A stretch of DNA of 64,000 nucleotides from Reticulitermes speratus (Eukaryota > Arthropoda > Insecta > Blattodea > Rhinotermitidae). Position 1 is the first letter of the stretch. The number at the start of each line of letters is the position of its first letter. The stretch is from assembly GCA_021186555.1 (NCBI GenBank), contig JAJKFL010000005.1:56656635-56720634 (forward strand). Direction: 5' to 3'. Below the pieces are notes generated by a model, which made no database searches, was not told the origin of the DNA, and saw only the letters and a list, made by a program, of their open reading frames with translations. Both the position numbers and the translations under genes were made by a program. Below are positions 35,301 to 46,997 of this stretch, one piece after another.

Positions 35301-38300
35301 GCTGCTAACAGATACGTGCTGCTAACAATACCAGTGCTGCTAACAGATAAGTGCTGCTAACAGATACCGTGCTGCTAACAGATACGTGCTGCTAACAGAT
35401 ACCGTGCTGCTAACAGATACCGTGCTGCTAACAGATACAGTGCTGCTAACAGATACGTGCTGCTAACAGATACAGTGCTGCTAACAGATACAGTGCTGCT
35501 AACAGATACAGTGCTGCTAACAGATACAGTGCTGCTAACAGATACAGTGCTGCTAACAGATACAGTGCTGCTAACAGATACAGTGCTGCTAACAGATACA
35601 GTGCTGCTAACAGATACGTGCTGCTAACAGAACGTGCTGCTAACAGATACGTCTGCTAACGATACAGTGCTGCTAACAGATACGTGCTGCTAACAGATAC
35701 TGCTGCTAACAGATACGTGCTGCTAACAGATACGTGCTGCTACAGATACGTCTGCTAACAGATACGTGCTGCTAACAGATACGTGCTGCTAACAGATACG
35801 TGCTGCTACAGATACGTGCTGCTAACAGATACGTGTGCTAACAGATACGTGCTGCTAACAGATAGTGCTGCTACAGATACAGTGCTGCTAACAGATACGT
35901 GCTGCTAACAGATACGTGCTGCTAACAGATACAGGCTGCTAACAGATACGTGCTGCTAACAGATACAGTGCTGCTAACAGATACCGTGCTGCTAACAGAT
36001 ACCGTGTGCTAACAGATACCGTGCTGCTAACAGATACCGTGCTGCTAACAGATACGTGCTGCTAACATACTGTGCATAACGATACAGTGCTGCTAACAGA
36101 TACAGTGCTGCTAACAGATACGTGCTGCTAACAGATACAGTGCTGCTAACAGATACAGTGCTGCTAACAGATACCGTGCTGCTACAGATACGTGCTGCTA
36201 ACAGTACCGTGCTGCTAACAGATACCGTGCTGCTAACAGATACGTGCTGCTAACAGATACGTGCTGCTAACAGATACGTGCTGCTAACAGATACCGTGTG
36301 CTAACAGATACCGTGCTGCTAACAGTACGTGCTGCTAACAGATACAGTGCTGCTAACAGATACGTGCTGCTAACAGATACAGTGCTGCTAACAGATACAG
36401 TGCTGCTAACAGATACGTGCTGCTAACAGATACAGTGTGCTAACAGATACGTGCTGCTAACAGATACAGTGCTGCTAACAGATACAGTGCTGCTAACAGA
36501 TACAGTGCTGCTAACAGATACGTGTGCTAACAGATACGTGCTGCTAACGATACAGTGCTGCTAACAGATACATGCTGCTAACAACGTGCTACAGAACTGC
36601 TGCTAACAGATACGTGCTGCTAACAGATACAGTGCTGCTAACAGATACAGTGTACTGCTACAGATACGTGCTGCTAACAGATCGTGCTGCTAACAGATAC
36701 GTGCTGCTAACAGATACAGTGCTGCTAACAGATACGTGCTGCTAACAGATACGTGCTGCTAACAATACGTGCTGCTAACAGATACAGTGCTGCTAACAGA
36801 TACAGTGCTGCTAACAGATACGTGCTGCTAACAAATACGTGCTGCTAACAGATACGTGCTGCTAACAATACGTGCTGCTAACAGATACGTGCTGCTAACA
36901 GATACGTGCTGCTAACAGATACGTGCTGCTAACAGATACGTGCTGCTAACAGATACCGTGCTGCTAACAGATACCGTGCTGCTAACAGATACGTGCTGCT
37001 AACAGATACGTGCTGCTAACAGATACGTGCGCTAACAGATACGTGCTGCTAACAGATACGTGCTGCTAACAGATACGTGCTGCTAACAGATCAGTGGCTG
37101 CTAACAGATACGTGCTGCTAACAGATACGTGCTGCTAACAGATACGTGCTGCTAAAGATACGTGCTGCTAACAGATACAGTGCTGCTAACAGATACAGTG
37201 CTGCTAACAGATACCGTGCTGCTAACAGATACGTGCTGCTAACAGATACGTGCTGCTAACAGATACGCCAACAGATACGTGCGCTAACAGATACCGTCTG
37301 CTAACAGATACCGTGCTGCTAACAGATACCGTGCTGCTAACAGATACAGTGCTGCTAACAGATACGTGCTGCTAACAGATACGTGCTGCTAACAGATACG
37401 TGCTGCTAACAGATACGTGCTGCTAACAGATACCGTTCTAGCTAACATACGTGTGCACGATACGTGCTGCTAACAGATCCGGCTGCTAACAGATACCGTG
37501 CTCAACAGATACAGTGCTGCTAACAGTACGTGCTGTAACAGTACGTGCTGCAACAGATACCGTGTGCTAAACAGATACCGTGCTGCTAACAGATACAGTG
37601 CTGTAACAGATACGTGCTGCTAACAGATACGTGCTGCTAACAGATACGTGCTGCTAACAGATACAGTGCTGCTAACAGATACCGTGCTGCTAACAGATAC
37701 TGCTGCTAACAGATCGTGCTGCTAACGATACGTGCTGCTAACAGATACGTGCTGCTAACAGATACGTGCTGCAACAGATACGTGCTGCTAACGATACGTG
37801 TGCTAACAGATACGTGCTGCTAACAGATACTGCTGCTAACAGATACGTGCTGCTAACAGATACGTGCTGCTAACAGATACAGTGCTGCTAACAGATACGT
37901 CTGCTAACAGATACGTCGCTGTGTGCTAACGATACGTGCTGCTAACAGATACGTGCTGTACAGATACGTGCTGCTAACAGATACGTGCTGCTAACAGATA
38001 CAGTGCTGCTAACAGATACGTGCTGCTAACAGATACGTGCTGCTAACAGATACGTGCTGCTAACAGATACGTGCTGCTAACAGATACGTGCTGCTAACAG
38101 ATACGTGCTGCTAACAGATACGTGTGCTAACGATACGTGTGCTAACAGATACGTGTGCTAACAGATACCGTGCTGCTAACAGATACGTGCTGCTAACAGA
38201 TACAGTGCTGCTAACAGATACGTGCTGCTAACAGATACGTGCTGCTAACAGATACGTCTGCTAACAGATACGTGCTGCTAACAGATACGTGCTGCTACAG

Positions 38301-40020
38301 ATACGTGTGTAACGATACTGTGCTAACAGATACGTGCTGCTAACAGATACGTGCTGCTAACAGTACCGTGTGCTAACAGATACAGTGTGCTAACAGATAC
38401 GTGCTGCTAAAGATACGTGCTGCTACAGATACGTGTGCTAAGATACGTGTGCTAAAGATACGTGTGCTAACAGATACGTGCTGCTAACAGATACGTGCTG
38501 CTAACAGATAATGTGCTGCTAACAGATACAGTGCTGCTAACAGATACAGTGCTGCTAACAGATACCGTGCTGCTAACAGATACCGTGTGCTAACAGATAC
38601 GTGCTGCTAACAGATACAGTGCTGCTAACAGATACAGTGCTGCTAACAGATACCGTGCTGCTAACAGATACAGTGTGCTGCTAACAGATACAGTGCTGCT
38701 AACAGATACAGTGCTGCTAACAGATACCGTGCTGCTAACAGATACGTGCTGCTAACAGATACAGTGCTGCTAACAGATACCGTGCTGCTAACAGATACGA
38801 TGCTGCTAACAGATACCGTGCTGCTAACAGATACCGTGCTGCTAACAGATACCGTGCTGCTAACAGATACGTGCTGCTAACAGATACCGTGCTGCTAACA
38901 GATACATGTGCTGCTAACAGATACAGTGCTGCTAACAGATACGTGCTGCTAACAGATACCGTGCTGCTAACAGATACAGTGCTGCTAACAGATACAGTGC
39001 TGCTAACAGATACCGTGTTGCTAACAGATACAGTGCTGCTAACAGATACAGTGCTGCTAACAGATACAGTGCTGCTAACAGATACAGTGCTGCTAACAGA
39101 TACCGTGCTGCTAACAGATACAGTGCTGCTAACAGATACCGTGCTGCTAACAGATACGTGCTGCTAACAGATACCGTGCTGCTAACAGATACAGTGCTGC
39201 TAACAGATACCGTGCTGCTAACAGATACAGTGCTGCTAACAGATACCGTGCTGCTAACAGATACCGTGCTGCTAACAGATACCGTGCTGCTAACAGATAC
39301 CGTGCTGCTAACAGATACCGTGCTGCTAACAGATACAGTGCTGCTAACAGATACCGTGCTGCTAACAGATACAGTGCTGCTAACAGATACCGTGCTGCTA
39401 ACAGATACCGTGCTGCTAACAGATACCGTGCTGCTAACAGATACCGTGCTGCTAACAGATACAGTGCTGCTAACAGATACCGTGCTGCTAACAGATACAG
39501 TGCTGCTAACAGATACCGTGCTGCTAACAGATACAGTGCTGCTAACAGATACCGTGCTGCTAACAGATACCGTGCTGCTAACAGATACCGTGCTGCTAAC
39601 AGATACAGTGCTGCTAACAGATACAGTGCTGCTAACAGATACCGTGCTGCTAACAGATACCGTGCTGCTAACAGATACAGTGCTGCTAACAGATACAGTG
39701 CTGCTAACAGATACCGTGCTGCTAACAGATACCGTGCTGCTAACAGATACCGTGCTGCTAACAGATACAGTGCTGCTACAGATACAGTGCTGCTAACAGA
39801 TACAGTGCTGCTAACAGATACCGTGCTGCTAACAGATACACGTGCTGCTAACAGATACAGTGCTGCTAACAGATACAGTGCTGCTAACAGATACAGTGCT
39901 GCTAACAGATACAGTGCTGCTAACAGATACCGTGCTGCTAACAGATACCGTGCTGCTAACAGATACCGTGCTGCTAACAGATACCGTGCTGCCTAACAGA
40001 TACCGTGCTGCTAACAGATA
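29396..40020. repeat. Giant minisatellite, 18-bp unit, about 590 copies, in AKR intron 3
   Basis: The unit is ctgctgacagataccgtg (29.4-30.6 kb) or ctgctaacagatac followed by cgtg or agtg (30.6-40.0 kb). Both edges are regular, while 31-38.8 kb has many 17-bp units lacking the variable c/a base and some badly broken stretches (31.1-31.6 kb). LLTDTV-type frames are artefacts. It makes up over half of intron 3 and would be transcribed with the gene. Confidence 0.98.
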
Positions 40021-40127
40021 CCACCCCGCTAGTTACGTCAAGCGTCAAACACTGCCTAAGAAAGCCTAGATCGCTAAAATTCTGTCACCGTTTGTACAAC
40101 GTAAACTGCAAGTGCATGACCGTTGTC

Positions 40128-40467
40128 TGGTCAGGGACGTACCGCAACACTTTCTGGTCAGGACCTACCGGCAACACTCTCTGGTCAGGACGTACCGGCA
40201 ACACTTGTCTGGTCAGGGACGTACCGGCAACACTTGTCTGGTCAGGGACGTACCGGCTACACTTGTCTGGTCAGGGACGTACCGGCAACACTTTTCTGGT
40301 CAGGAACGTACCGGCAACACTTGTCTGGTCAGGGACGTACCGGCAACACTTGTCTGGTCAGGGACGTACCGGCAACACTTGTCTGGTCAGGGACGTACCG
40401 GCAACACTTGTCTGGTCAGGGACGTACCGGCAACACTTGTCTGGTCAGGGACGTACCGGCAACACTT
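40128..40467. repeat. Minisatellite, 29-bp unit, about 11.7 copies
   Basis: The unit starts caacacttgtctggtcaggg and goes on acgtaccgg (40,201 and 40,230). Earlier copies are shorter or diverged. All three frames are open, but only because the unit lacks stops. Confidence 0.96.
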
Positions 40468-40559
40468 GCAGGCAAAAATATAAAATAAACTATTTATTAA
40501 CGCTTCTGTCTCTCTCTTTATTTTATATATACATATATACGAATACATATACGCAAAAG

Positions 40560-42230
40560 AAGCTAGGCGAAAACTACAAGTCTCACGGAACGGAAGCACC
40601 TTGGAGCACACAGACCAGCCTAAATATCTTGGAATTACCCTGGACCGGACTTTAACCTACAAGCATCATTTCATCAAAACAAGACAGAAGGTAACAACGA
40701 GAAACAATCTTCTTAGAAGGCAGCGGAACACATAGAGAAGATCAAGCAAACTGTCGATGAGCGACACGCACTCTACGGAGCCAGAACACCACAGAAAATC
40801 GCGGAATAGCTTCCTCGGAACAGTGCAAGTTGAACCACCTGAAGACTTCCCCCTTACCCAGATTTGCCCTAGTGGCCACCTCCTTGATTTCAATACTTGG
40901 AAATCTCTTAACCGCATTAGAACAGGGGTGGCACCAGTAAAAACAAATATGGTGAAATGGGGCAAAACAAACGCTGGCGACCTATATTGTGGCTGTGGGA
41001 GGTACAAGATGTGGGACATCTCCTGTCATGCAGGGACTGCCTTGTGGCTGTGGAGAGGTACAAGATATGGGACATCTCCTGTCATGCAGGGACTGCCTTG
41101 TGGCTGTGGAGAGGTACAAGATATGGGACATCTCCTGTCATGCAGGGACTGCCTTGTGGCTGTGAAGAGGTACAAGATATGGGACATCTCCTGTCATGCA
41201 GGGACTGCCTTGTGGCTGTGGAGAGGTACAAGATATGGGACATCTCCTGTCATGCAGGGACTGCCTTGTGGCTGTGAAGAGGTACAAGATATGGGACATC
41301 TCCTGTCATGCAGGGACTGCCTTGTGGCTGTGGAGAGGTACAAGATATGGGACATCTCCTGTCATGCAGGGACTGCCTTGTGGCTGTGAAGAGGTACAAG
41401 ATATGGGACATCTCCTGTCATGCAGGGACTGCCTTGTGGCTGTGGAGAGGTACAAGATATGGGACATCTCCTGTCATGCAAGGACTGCCTTGTGGCTGTG
41501 GAGAGGTACAAGATATGGGACATCTCCTGTCATGCAGGGACTGCCTTGTGGCTGTGGAGAGGTACAAGATATGGGACATCTCCTGTCATGCAGGGACTGC
41601 CTTGTGGCTGTGGAGAGGTACAAGATATGGGACATCTCCTGTCATGCAGGGACTGCCTTGTGGCTGTGGAGAGGTACAAGATATGGGACATCTCCTGTCA
41701 TGCAGGGACTGCCTTGTGGCTGTGGAGAGGTACAAGATGTGGGACATCTCCTGTCATGTAGGGACTGCCTTGTGGCTGTGGAGAGGTACAAGATGTGGGA
41801 CATCTCCTGTCATGCAGGGACTGCCTTGTGGCTGTGGAGAGGTACAAGATGTGGGACATCTCCTGTCATGTAGGGACTGCCTTGTGGCTGTGGAGAGGTA
41901 CAAGATGTGGGACATCTCCTGTCATGCAGGGACTGCCTTGTGGCTGTGGAGAGGTACAAGATATGGGACATCTCCTGTCATGCAGGGACTGCCTTGTGGC
42001 TGTGGAGAGGTACAAGATGTGGGACATCTCCTGTCATGCAGGGACTGCCTTGTGGCTGTGGAGAGGTACAAGATGTGGGACATCTCATATCATGCAGGGA
42101 CTGCCCCCAGAAATGCACTCTCGAGGATTTATGGCTTGCAAATAAAGAGGGATTTGACGTAGCCCAATACTGGACAAAATATCTTTAACTTATGGTCCGG
42201 ACACGATAAAGAAAAAGAAAAGAAAGAATA
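40560..42230 (+). mobile_element. Jockey-type LINE, 3' part of the reverse transcriptase, internally expanded
   Basis: The frame at 40,617 reads QPKYLGITLDRTLTYKHHF and RNNLLRR, the end of a Jockey-like polymerase domain. After an internal deletion come IEKIKQTVDERHALYGA, a stop, and in another frame WKSLNRIRTGVAPVKTN and LYCGCG. The C terminus resumes at about 42,062 as DVGHLISCRDCPQKCTLEDL and FDVAQYW, with a stop at 42,186 and an a/g-rich tail (aaagaaaaagaaaagaaag). The Cys-rich piece CxCGxxQxxxHLLxC is typical of Jockey RT ends. A 56-bp array sits exactly in it. 5'-truncated, dead copy in intron 3, antisense to the AKR gene. Confidence 0.85.
40995..42096 (+). repeat. 56-bp array inside the LINE zinc-finger-like motif, about 20 copies
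   Basis: The unit has cttgtggctgtggagaggta, caagatatgggacatctcct and gtcatgcaggga (41,041 and 41,097). Since 56 = 3x18+2, successive copies use all three frames and none has a stop, giving frames of up to 284 codons. Confidence 0.97.
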
Positions 42231-42277
42231 CACATACCTCTTTTATATTTTCTCAGTCTCAGATTCTGTATAATACC

Positions 42278-42371
42278 TATGCGTAACAGATACCTCTATG
42301 TGTAATACAGATACCTCTATGTGTAATACAGGTACCTCTATGTGTAATACAGGTACCTCTATGTGTAATGT
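42278..42371. repeat. Minisatellite, 21-bp unit, about 4.5 copies
   Basis: The unit is tacctctatgtgtaatacag plus one base, slightly variable (cagata or caggta). Confidence 0.9.
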
Positions 42372-42515
42372 TGTAGTATTGCTTCTCATACCTTATATCC
42401 ATACACTAGTCTAATTGTGTTAAGCGAACTCGACTGAAGATTACCTTTCGACTGTTACCCACGTTACAGACGTATTTGTGTGTAAGTACTTGTAATTATA
42501 CTAAGAACATGTAGT

Positions 42516-42725
42516 CCGGAGCCGGCATAACTCAGTCGGTATAGCGCCTAGGCTGCGGGTTCGACAACCGTGGAATCTTGGCTCTGGTAAGAGTTTTCCC
42601 TCCCCTCCAACGCGTCCGGATCAACTGCGGCCCCAAAGCAGCGTCCTTTTGTGTGCGTACCGGGGTTCTTTGCTGGGGTAAAGCGGCCGGTGCGTGAAGC
42701 ATTCCACTCACATTCATCTGTTGCC
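42516..42725 (+). mobile_element. tRNA-derived SINE, diverged
   Basis: Head gcataactcagtcggtatag, then gggttcgacaacc where the B box should be. The body has gtaccggggttctttgctgg and taaagcggccggtgcgtg. It is a more diverged member or a sister family of the SINE at 6,821. Confidence 0.7.
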
Positions 42726-42949
42726 TATGTCAGTACTTACTGAAAGTTTAGCTACACTACACTTAAGTCTATACGTAAATTTTACTGTACTTTACCTAAA
42801 CACATGGTACTGACAGGATGAACTGGTTACATGTACAAAAGTGCGTCATGTGGCAATGACACGCATTCAGCAGCCACTTTACATTATGCGTAGCGCAAGT
42901 GTTCGTCTGTGAACACGCATCGTGCTCCCAGTCCAACCGTTACTGTTAC

Positions 42950-43066
42950 CTTGAAGCCAAAAGGCCAGTGGATAAGGTAGAGGTCCACGTAGTCCAGTCC
43001 CAGGTTATCGAGCGACTTCCTGCAGCTGTCGACCACAACTGCTGGGCGGTGGTGAGTGTTCCACAG
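42950..43066 (-). CDS. AKR gene A, exon 3
   Basis: Acceptor gtgtgtcgcag and donor aag|gtaaca, 117 nt, 39 codons in phase 0. It starts [20 protein letters not shown], directly continuing exon 2 (VTTK|LWNT). It then reads [19 protein letters not shown]; its histidine (residue 33) is 33 positions after the catalytic lysine, as in human AKR1B1 (K77/H110). The exon is intact. Intron 2 towards exon 2 holds the 52-58 bp array; intron 3 on the other side is 18.9 kb. Confidence 0.94.
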
Positions 43067-43250
43067 CTGCGACACACGAACACAATTAATTGTGCTAGCG
43101 ACACTGCGCAATGAGTTCTTCGCAGCTGCTCTTGTCTAAGGTAAGAGTTTGTGTGACTGTGTGTTCTGTGGGGTCCTTATTTTATCTGACAACTATCGCT
43201 GTCATTTCTCCCCGCTACTCCGCCGCGTGTGGCCGACGTTAATACGAGAT

Positions 43251-43330
43251 GCTGACAGCATGTGGCCACCGACAGTTGTCAGATATAATGCTGACAGCAT
43301 GTGGCCACCGACAGTTGTCAGATATAATGC
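43251..43330. repeat. 39-bp tandem duplication
   Basis: gctgacagcatgtggccacc occurs at 43,251 and 43,290, two full copies. Intron 2 of gene A. Confidence 0.9.
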
Positions 43331-43432
43331 TGACCGTATCGAATATAGCTGATACTGCACTGCTTGAATGTATAAATCTGCTACCTTGGCACCAACTGAG
43401 TGTTACAGCTTGAAGTCTGCTTTGTACGTCGT

Positions 43433-43592
43433 GTTGTTGCGTACGTTGTGTCGAACTAACTGTGGTAACTGGACACCACAGATCGTGTTGTTCCGTACGT
43501 TGTGTCGTAATAACTGTGGTAACTGGACACCACAGATCGTGTTGTTCCGTACGTTGTGTCGTACTAACTGTGGTAACTGAACACCACAGATC
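43433..43592. repeat. Minisatellite, 54-bp unit, 3 copies
   Basis: gtacgttgtgtcg recurs at 43,441, 43,495 and 43,549. The unit contains ggtaactggacaccacagat. It is directly followed by the next array. Confidence 0.93.
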
Positions 43593-46485
43593 GAGTGTGG
43601 AGTGTGAACGTCTGTCAGAAGCCAGTACAATAATACAAAGAATAATGTGTGGAGTGTGAACGTCTGTCAGAAGCCAATACAATAATACAAAGAATAATGT
43701 GCGAGTGTGGAGTGTGAACGTCTGTCAGAAGCCAGTACAATAATACAAAGAATGTGTGGAGTGTGAACGTCTGTCAGAAGCCAGTACAATAATACAAAGA
43801 ATAATGTGTCGAGTGTGGAGTGTGAACGTCTGTCAGAAGCCAGTACAATAATACAAAGAATAATGTGTGGAGTGTGAACGTCTGTCAGAAGCCAATACAA
43901 TAATACAAAGAATAATGTGTGGAGTGTGAACGTCTGTCAGAAGCCAATACAATAATACAAAGAATAATGTGTCGAGTGTGGAGTGTGAACGTATGTCAGA
44001 AGCCAGTACAATAATACAGAGAATAATGTGTGGAGTCTGAACGTCTGTCAGAAGCCAGTACAATAATACAAAGAATAATGTGTGGAGTGTGGAGTGTGAA
44101 CGTCTGTCAGAAGCCAGTACAATAATACAAAGAATAATGTGTGGAGTGTGAACGTCTGTCAGAAGCCAGTACAATAATACAGAGAATAATGTGTGGAGTG
44201 TGAACGTCTGTCAGAAGCCAGTACAATAATACAGAGAATAATGTGTGGAGTGTGAACGTCTGTCAGAAGCCAGTACAATAATACAAGAATAATGTGTGGA
44301 GTGTGAACGTCTGTCAGAAGCCAGTACAATAATACAGAGAATAATGTGTGGAGTGTGAACGTCTGTCAGAAGCCAGTACAATAATACAGAGAATAATGTG
44401 TGGAGTGTGAACGTCTGTCAGAAGCCAGTACAATAATACAAAGAATAATGTGTGTGGAGTGTGAACGTCTGTCAGAAACCAGTACAATAATACAAAGAAT
44501 AATGTGTGGAGTGTGGAGTGTGAACGTCTGTCAAAGCCAGTACAATAATACAAAGAATAATGTGCGAGTGTGGCGTGTGAACGTCTGTCAAAGCCAGTAC
44601 AATAATACAAAGAATAATGTGGCGAGTTGGGTGTGAACGTCTGTCAGAAGCCAATACAATAATACAAAGAATAATGTGTGGAGTGTGAACGTCTGTCAGA
44701 AGCCAGTACAATAATACAGAGAATAATGTGTGGAGTGTGAACGTCTGTCAGAAGCCAGTACAATAATACAGAGAATAATGTGTGGAGTGTGAACGTCTGT
44801 CAGAAGCCAGTACAATAATACAAGAATAATGTGTGGAGTGTGAACGTCTGTCAGAAGCCAGTACAATAATACAAAGAATAATGTGTGGAGTGTGAACGTC
44901 TGTCAGAAGCCAGTACAATAATACAAAGAATAATGTGTGGAGTGTGGAGTGTGAACGTCTGTCAAAGCCAGTACAATAATACAAAGAATAATGTGTGCGA
45001 GTGTGCGTGTGAACGTCTGTCACAAGCCAGTACAATAAACAAAGATAATGTGTGGAGTGATGTGAACGTCTGTCACAAGCCAGTACAATAATACAAAGAA
45101 TAATGTGCGAGTGTGGCGTGTGAACGTCTGTCAGAAGCCAATACAATAATACAAAGAATAATGTGTCGAGTGTGGAGTGTGAACGTCTGTCAGAAGCCAG
45201 TACAATAATACAAAGAACAATGTGTGGAGTGTGAATGTCTGTCACAAGCCAGTACAATAATACAAAGAATAATGTGTGGAGTGTGAACGTCTGTCACAAG
45301 CCAGTACAATAATACAAAGAATGTGTCGAGTGTGGAGTGTGAACGTCTGTCAGAAGCCAATACAATAATACAAAGAATAATGTGTCGAGTGTGGAGTGTG
45401 AACGTCTGTCAGAAGCCAGTACAATAATACAAAGAATAATGTGTTGAGTGTGGAGTGTGAACGTCTGTCAGAAGCCAATACAATAATACAAAGAATAATG
45501 TGTTGAGTGTGGAGTGTGAACGTCTGTCAGAAGCCAATACAATAATACAAAGAATAATGTGTTGAGTGTGGAGTGTGAAAGTCTGTCACAAACCAGTACA
45601 ATAATACAAAGAATAATGTGTCGAGTGTGGAGTGTGAACGTCTGTCAGAAGCCAGTACAATAATACAAATAATAATGTGTTGAGTGTGGAGTGTGAACGT
45701 CTGTCACAAGCCAGTACAACAATACAAAGAATAATGTGTCGAGTGTTGAGTGTGAACGTCTGTCAGAAGCCAATACAATAATACAAAGAATAATGTGTCG
45801 AGTGTTGAGTGTGAACGTCTGTCACAAACAAGTACAATAATACAAAGAATAATGTGTCGAGTGTGGAGTGTGAACGTCTGTCAGAAGCCAATACAATAAT
45901 ACAAAGAATAATGTGTTGAGTGTGGAGTGTGAACGTCTGTCAGAAGCCAATACAATAATACAAAGAATAATGTGTTGAGTGTGGAGTGTGAACGTCTGTC
46001 ACAAACCAGTACAATAATACAAAGAATAATGTGTTGAGTGTGGAGTGTGAACGTCTGTCACAAACCAGTACAATAATACAAAGAATAATGTGTCGAGTGT
46101 GGTGAGTGTGAACGTCTGTCAGAAGCCAATACAATAATACAAAGAATAATGTGTTGAGTGTGGAGTGTGAACGTCTGTCAGAAGCCAGTACAATAATACA
46201 AAGAATAATGTGTCGAGTGTTGAGTGTGAACGTCTGTCAGAAGCCAATACAATAATACAAAGAATAATGTGTTCAGTGTGGAGTGTGAACGTCTGTCACA
46301 AGCCAGTACAATAATACAAAGAATAATGTGTTGAGTGTGAACGTCTATCAGAAGCCAATACAATAATACAAAGAATAATGTGTTCAGTGTGGAGTGTGAA
46401 CGTCTGTCAGAAGCCAGTACAATAATACAAAGAATAATGTGTCGAGTGTTGAGTGTGAACGTCTGTCATAAGCCAATACAATAGC
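43593..46485. repeat. Minisatellite, 52- and 58-bp units, about 54 copies, in AKR intron 2
   Basis: The core is gtgtgaacgtctgtcagaag and then ccagtacaataatacaaaga. The 52-bp form starts gtgtggag; longer forms carry an extra gtcgagt or ttgagt. The right third is almost entirely long forms. It ends 62 bp inside intron 2 from the exon 2 donor. Confidence 0.97.
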
Positions 46486-46547
46486 ATCCTTGAACGTTGC
46501 AACATCTCAGTGCCTTGCATTTTATAAGATTGCTTTTCTAGTCTTAC

Positions 46548-46715
46548 CTTCGTCGTGACGAACACGTCTTCCCTCTTGATGACGCCTTCTGCAATCGTCG
46601 CCCTTACAGCAGCTCCCACCTCCTTCTCGTTCTTGTAGAAGAGTGCAGTGTCAACGTGCCTGTACCCTGCGTCTATGGCGTCTTTGACTACCTGCTCCAT
46701 CTCGCCGGGACTGGC
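46548..46715 (-). CDS. AKR gene A, exon 2 (catalytic Asp, Tyr, Lys)
   Basis: Acceptor gcactgacag and donor aag|gtaaga, 168 nt, 56 codons in phase 0. It reads ASPGEMEQVVKDAIDAGYRH and then VDTALFYKNEKEVG, the first AKR signature, and ends KREDVFVTTK. Asp22, Tyr27 and Lys56 of the exon have the spacing D43/Y48/K77 of human AKR1B1: tyrosine is the proton donor, assisted by lysine and aspartate (family knowledge). Intact. There is an in-frame ATG at codon 6, but the residues ASPGE before it belong to the family, so the start must be in an upstream exon. Confidence 0.94.
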
Positions 46716-46997
46716 CTGTCAGTGCAAAGTAAACAGGATCCTGATGACCAGAGAGAAACTTCAGCAAAAGTCATAATAACGTACGAGGTCGATAATATAG
46801 GCGAGGAAATGTTCACATGGGCACATGTACAGGTGCCTATTTTATGTGGCAAAAAGTTTGTAGTTTTGAGAGCTACTGTGACGTGCCTGTATGTAGGTCG
46901 CTGAGGAGTCGAAGTTATAAGATAAACGAGCCGACAGGAAGTGGCGAAATATAATTGTTGGATGAAACAATGACATTATAGATTAAATGCGAACATG

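Noticed and set aside
39158..39796. LLTDTV repeat protein frames in the 18-bp array
   Set aside because: Six codons repeated without unique sequence on either side, in an intron and antisense to the AKR gene.
29396..40020. CRISPR array
   Set aside because: Units are contiguous without unique spacers, and the window is plainly eukaryotic.
46407..46700. Starting the AKR protein at the ATG inside exon 2
   Set aside because: The residues ASPGE before it are family-like and preceded by a good acceptor, so translation should begin upstream.
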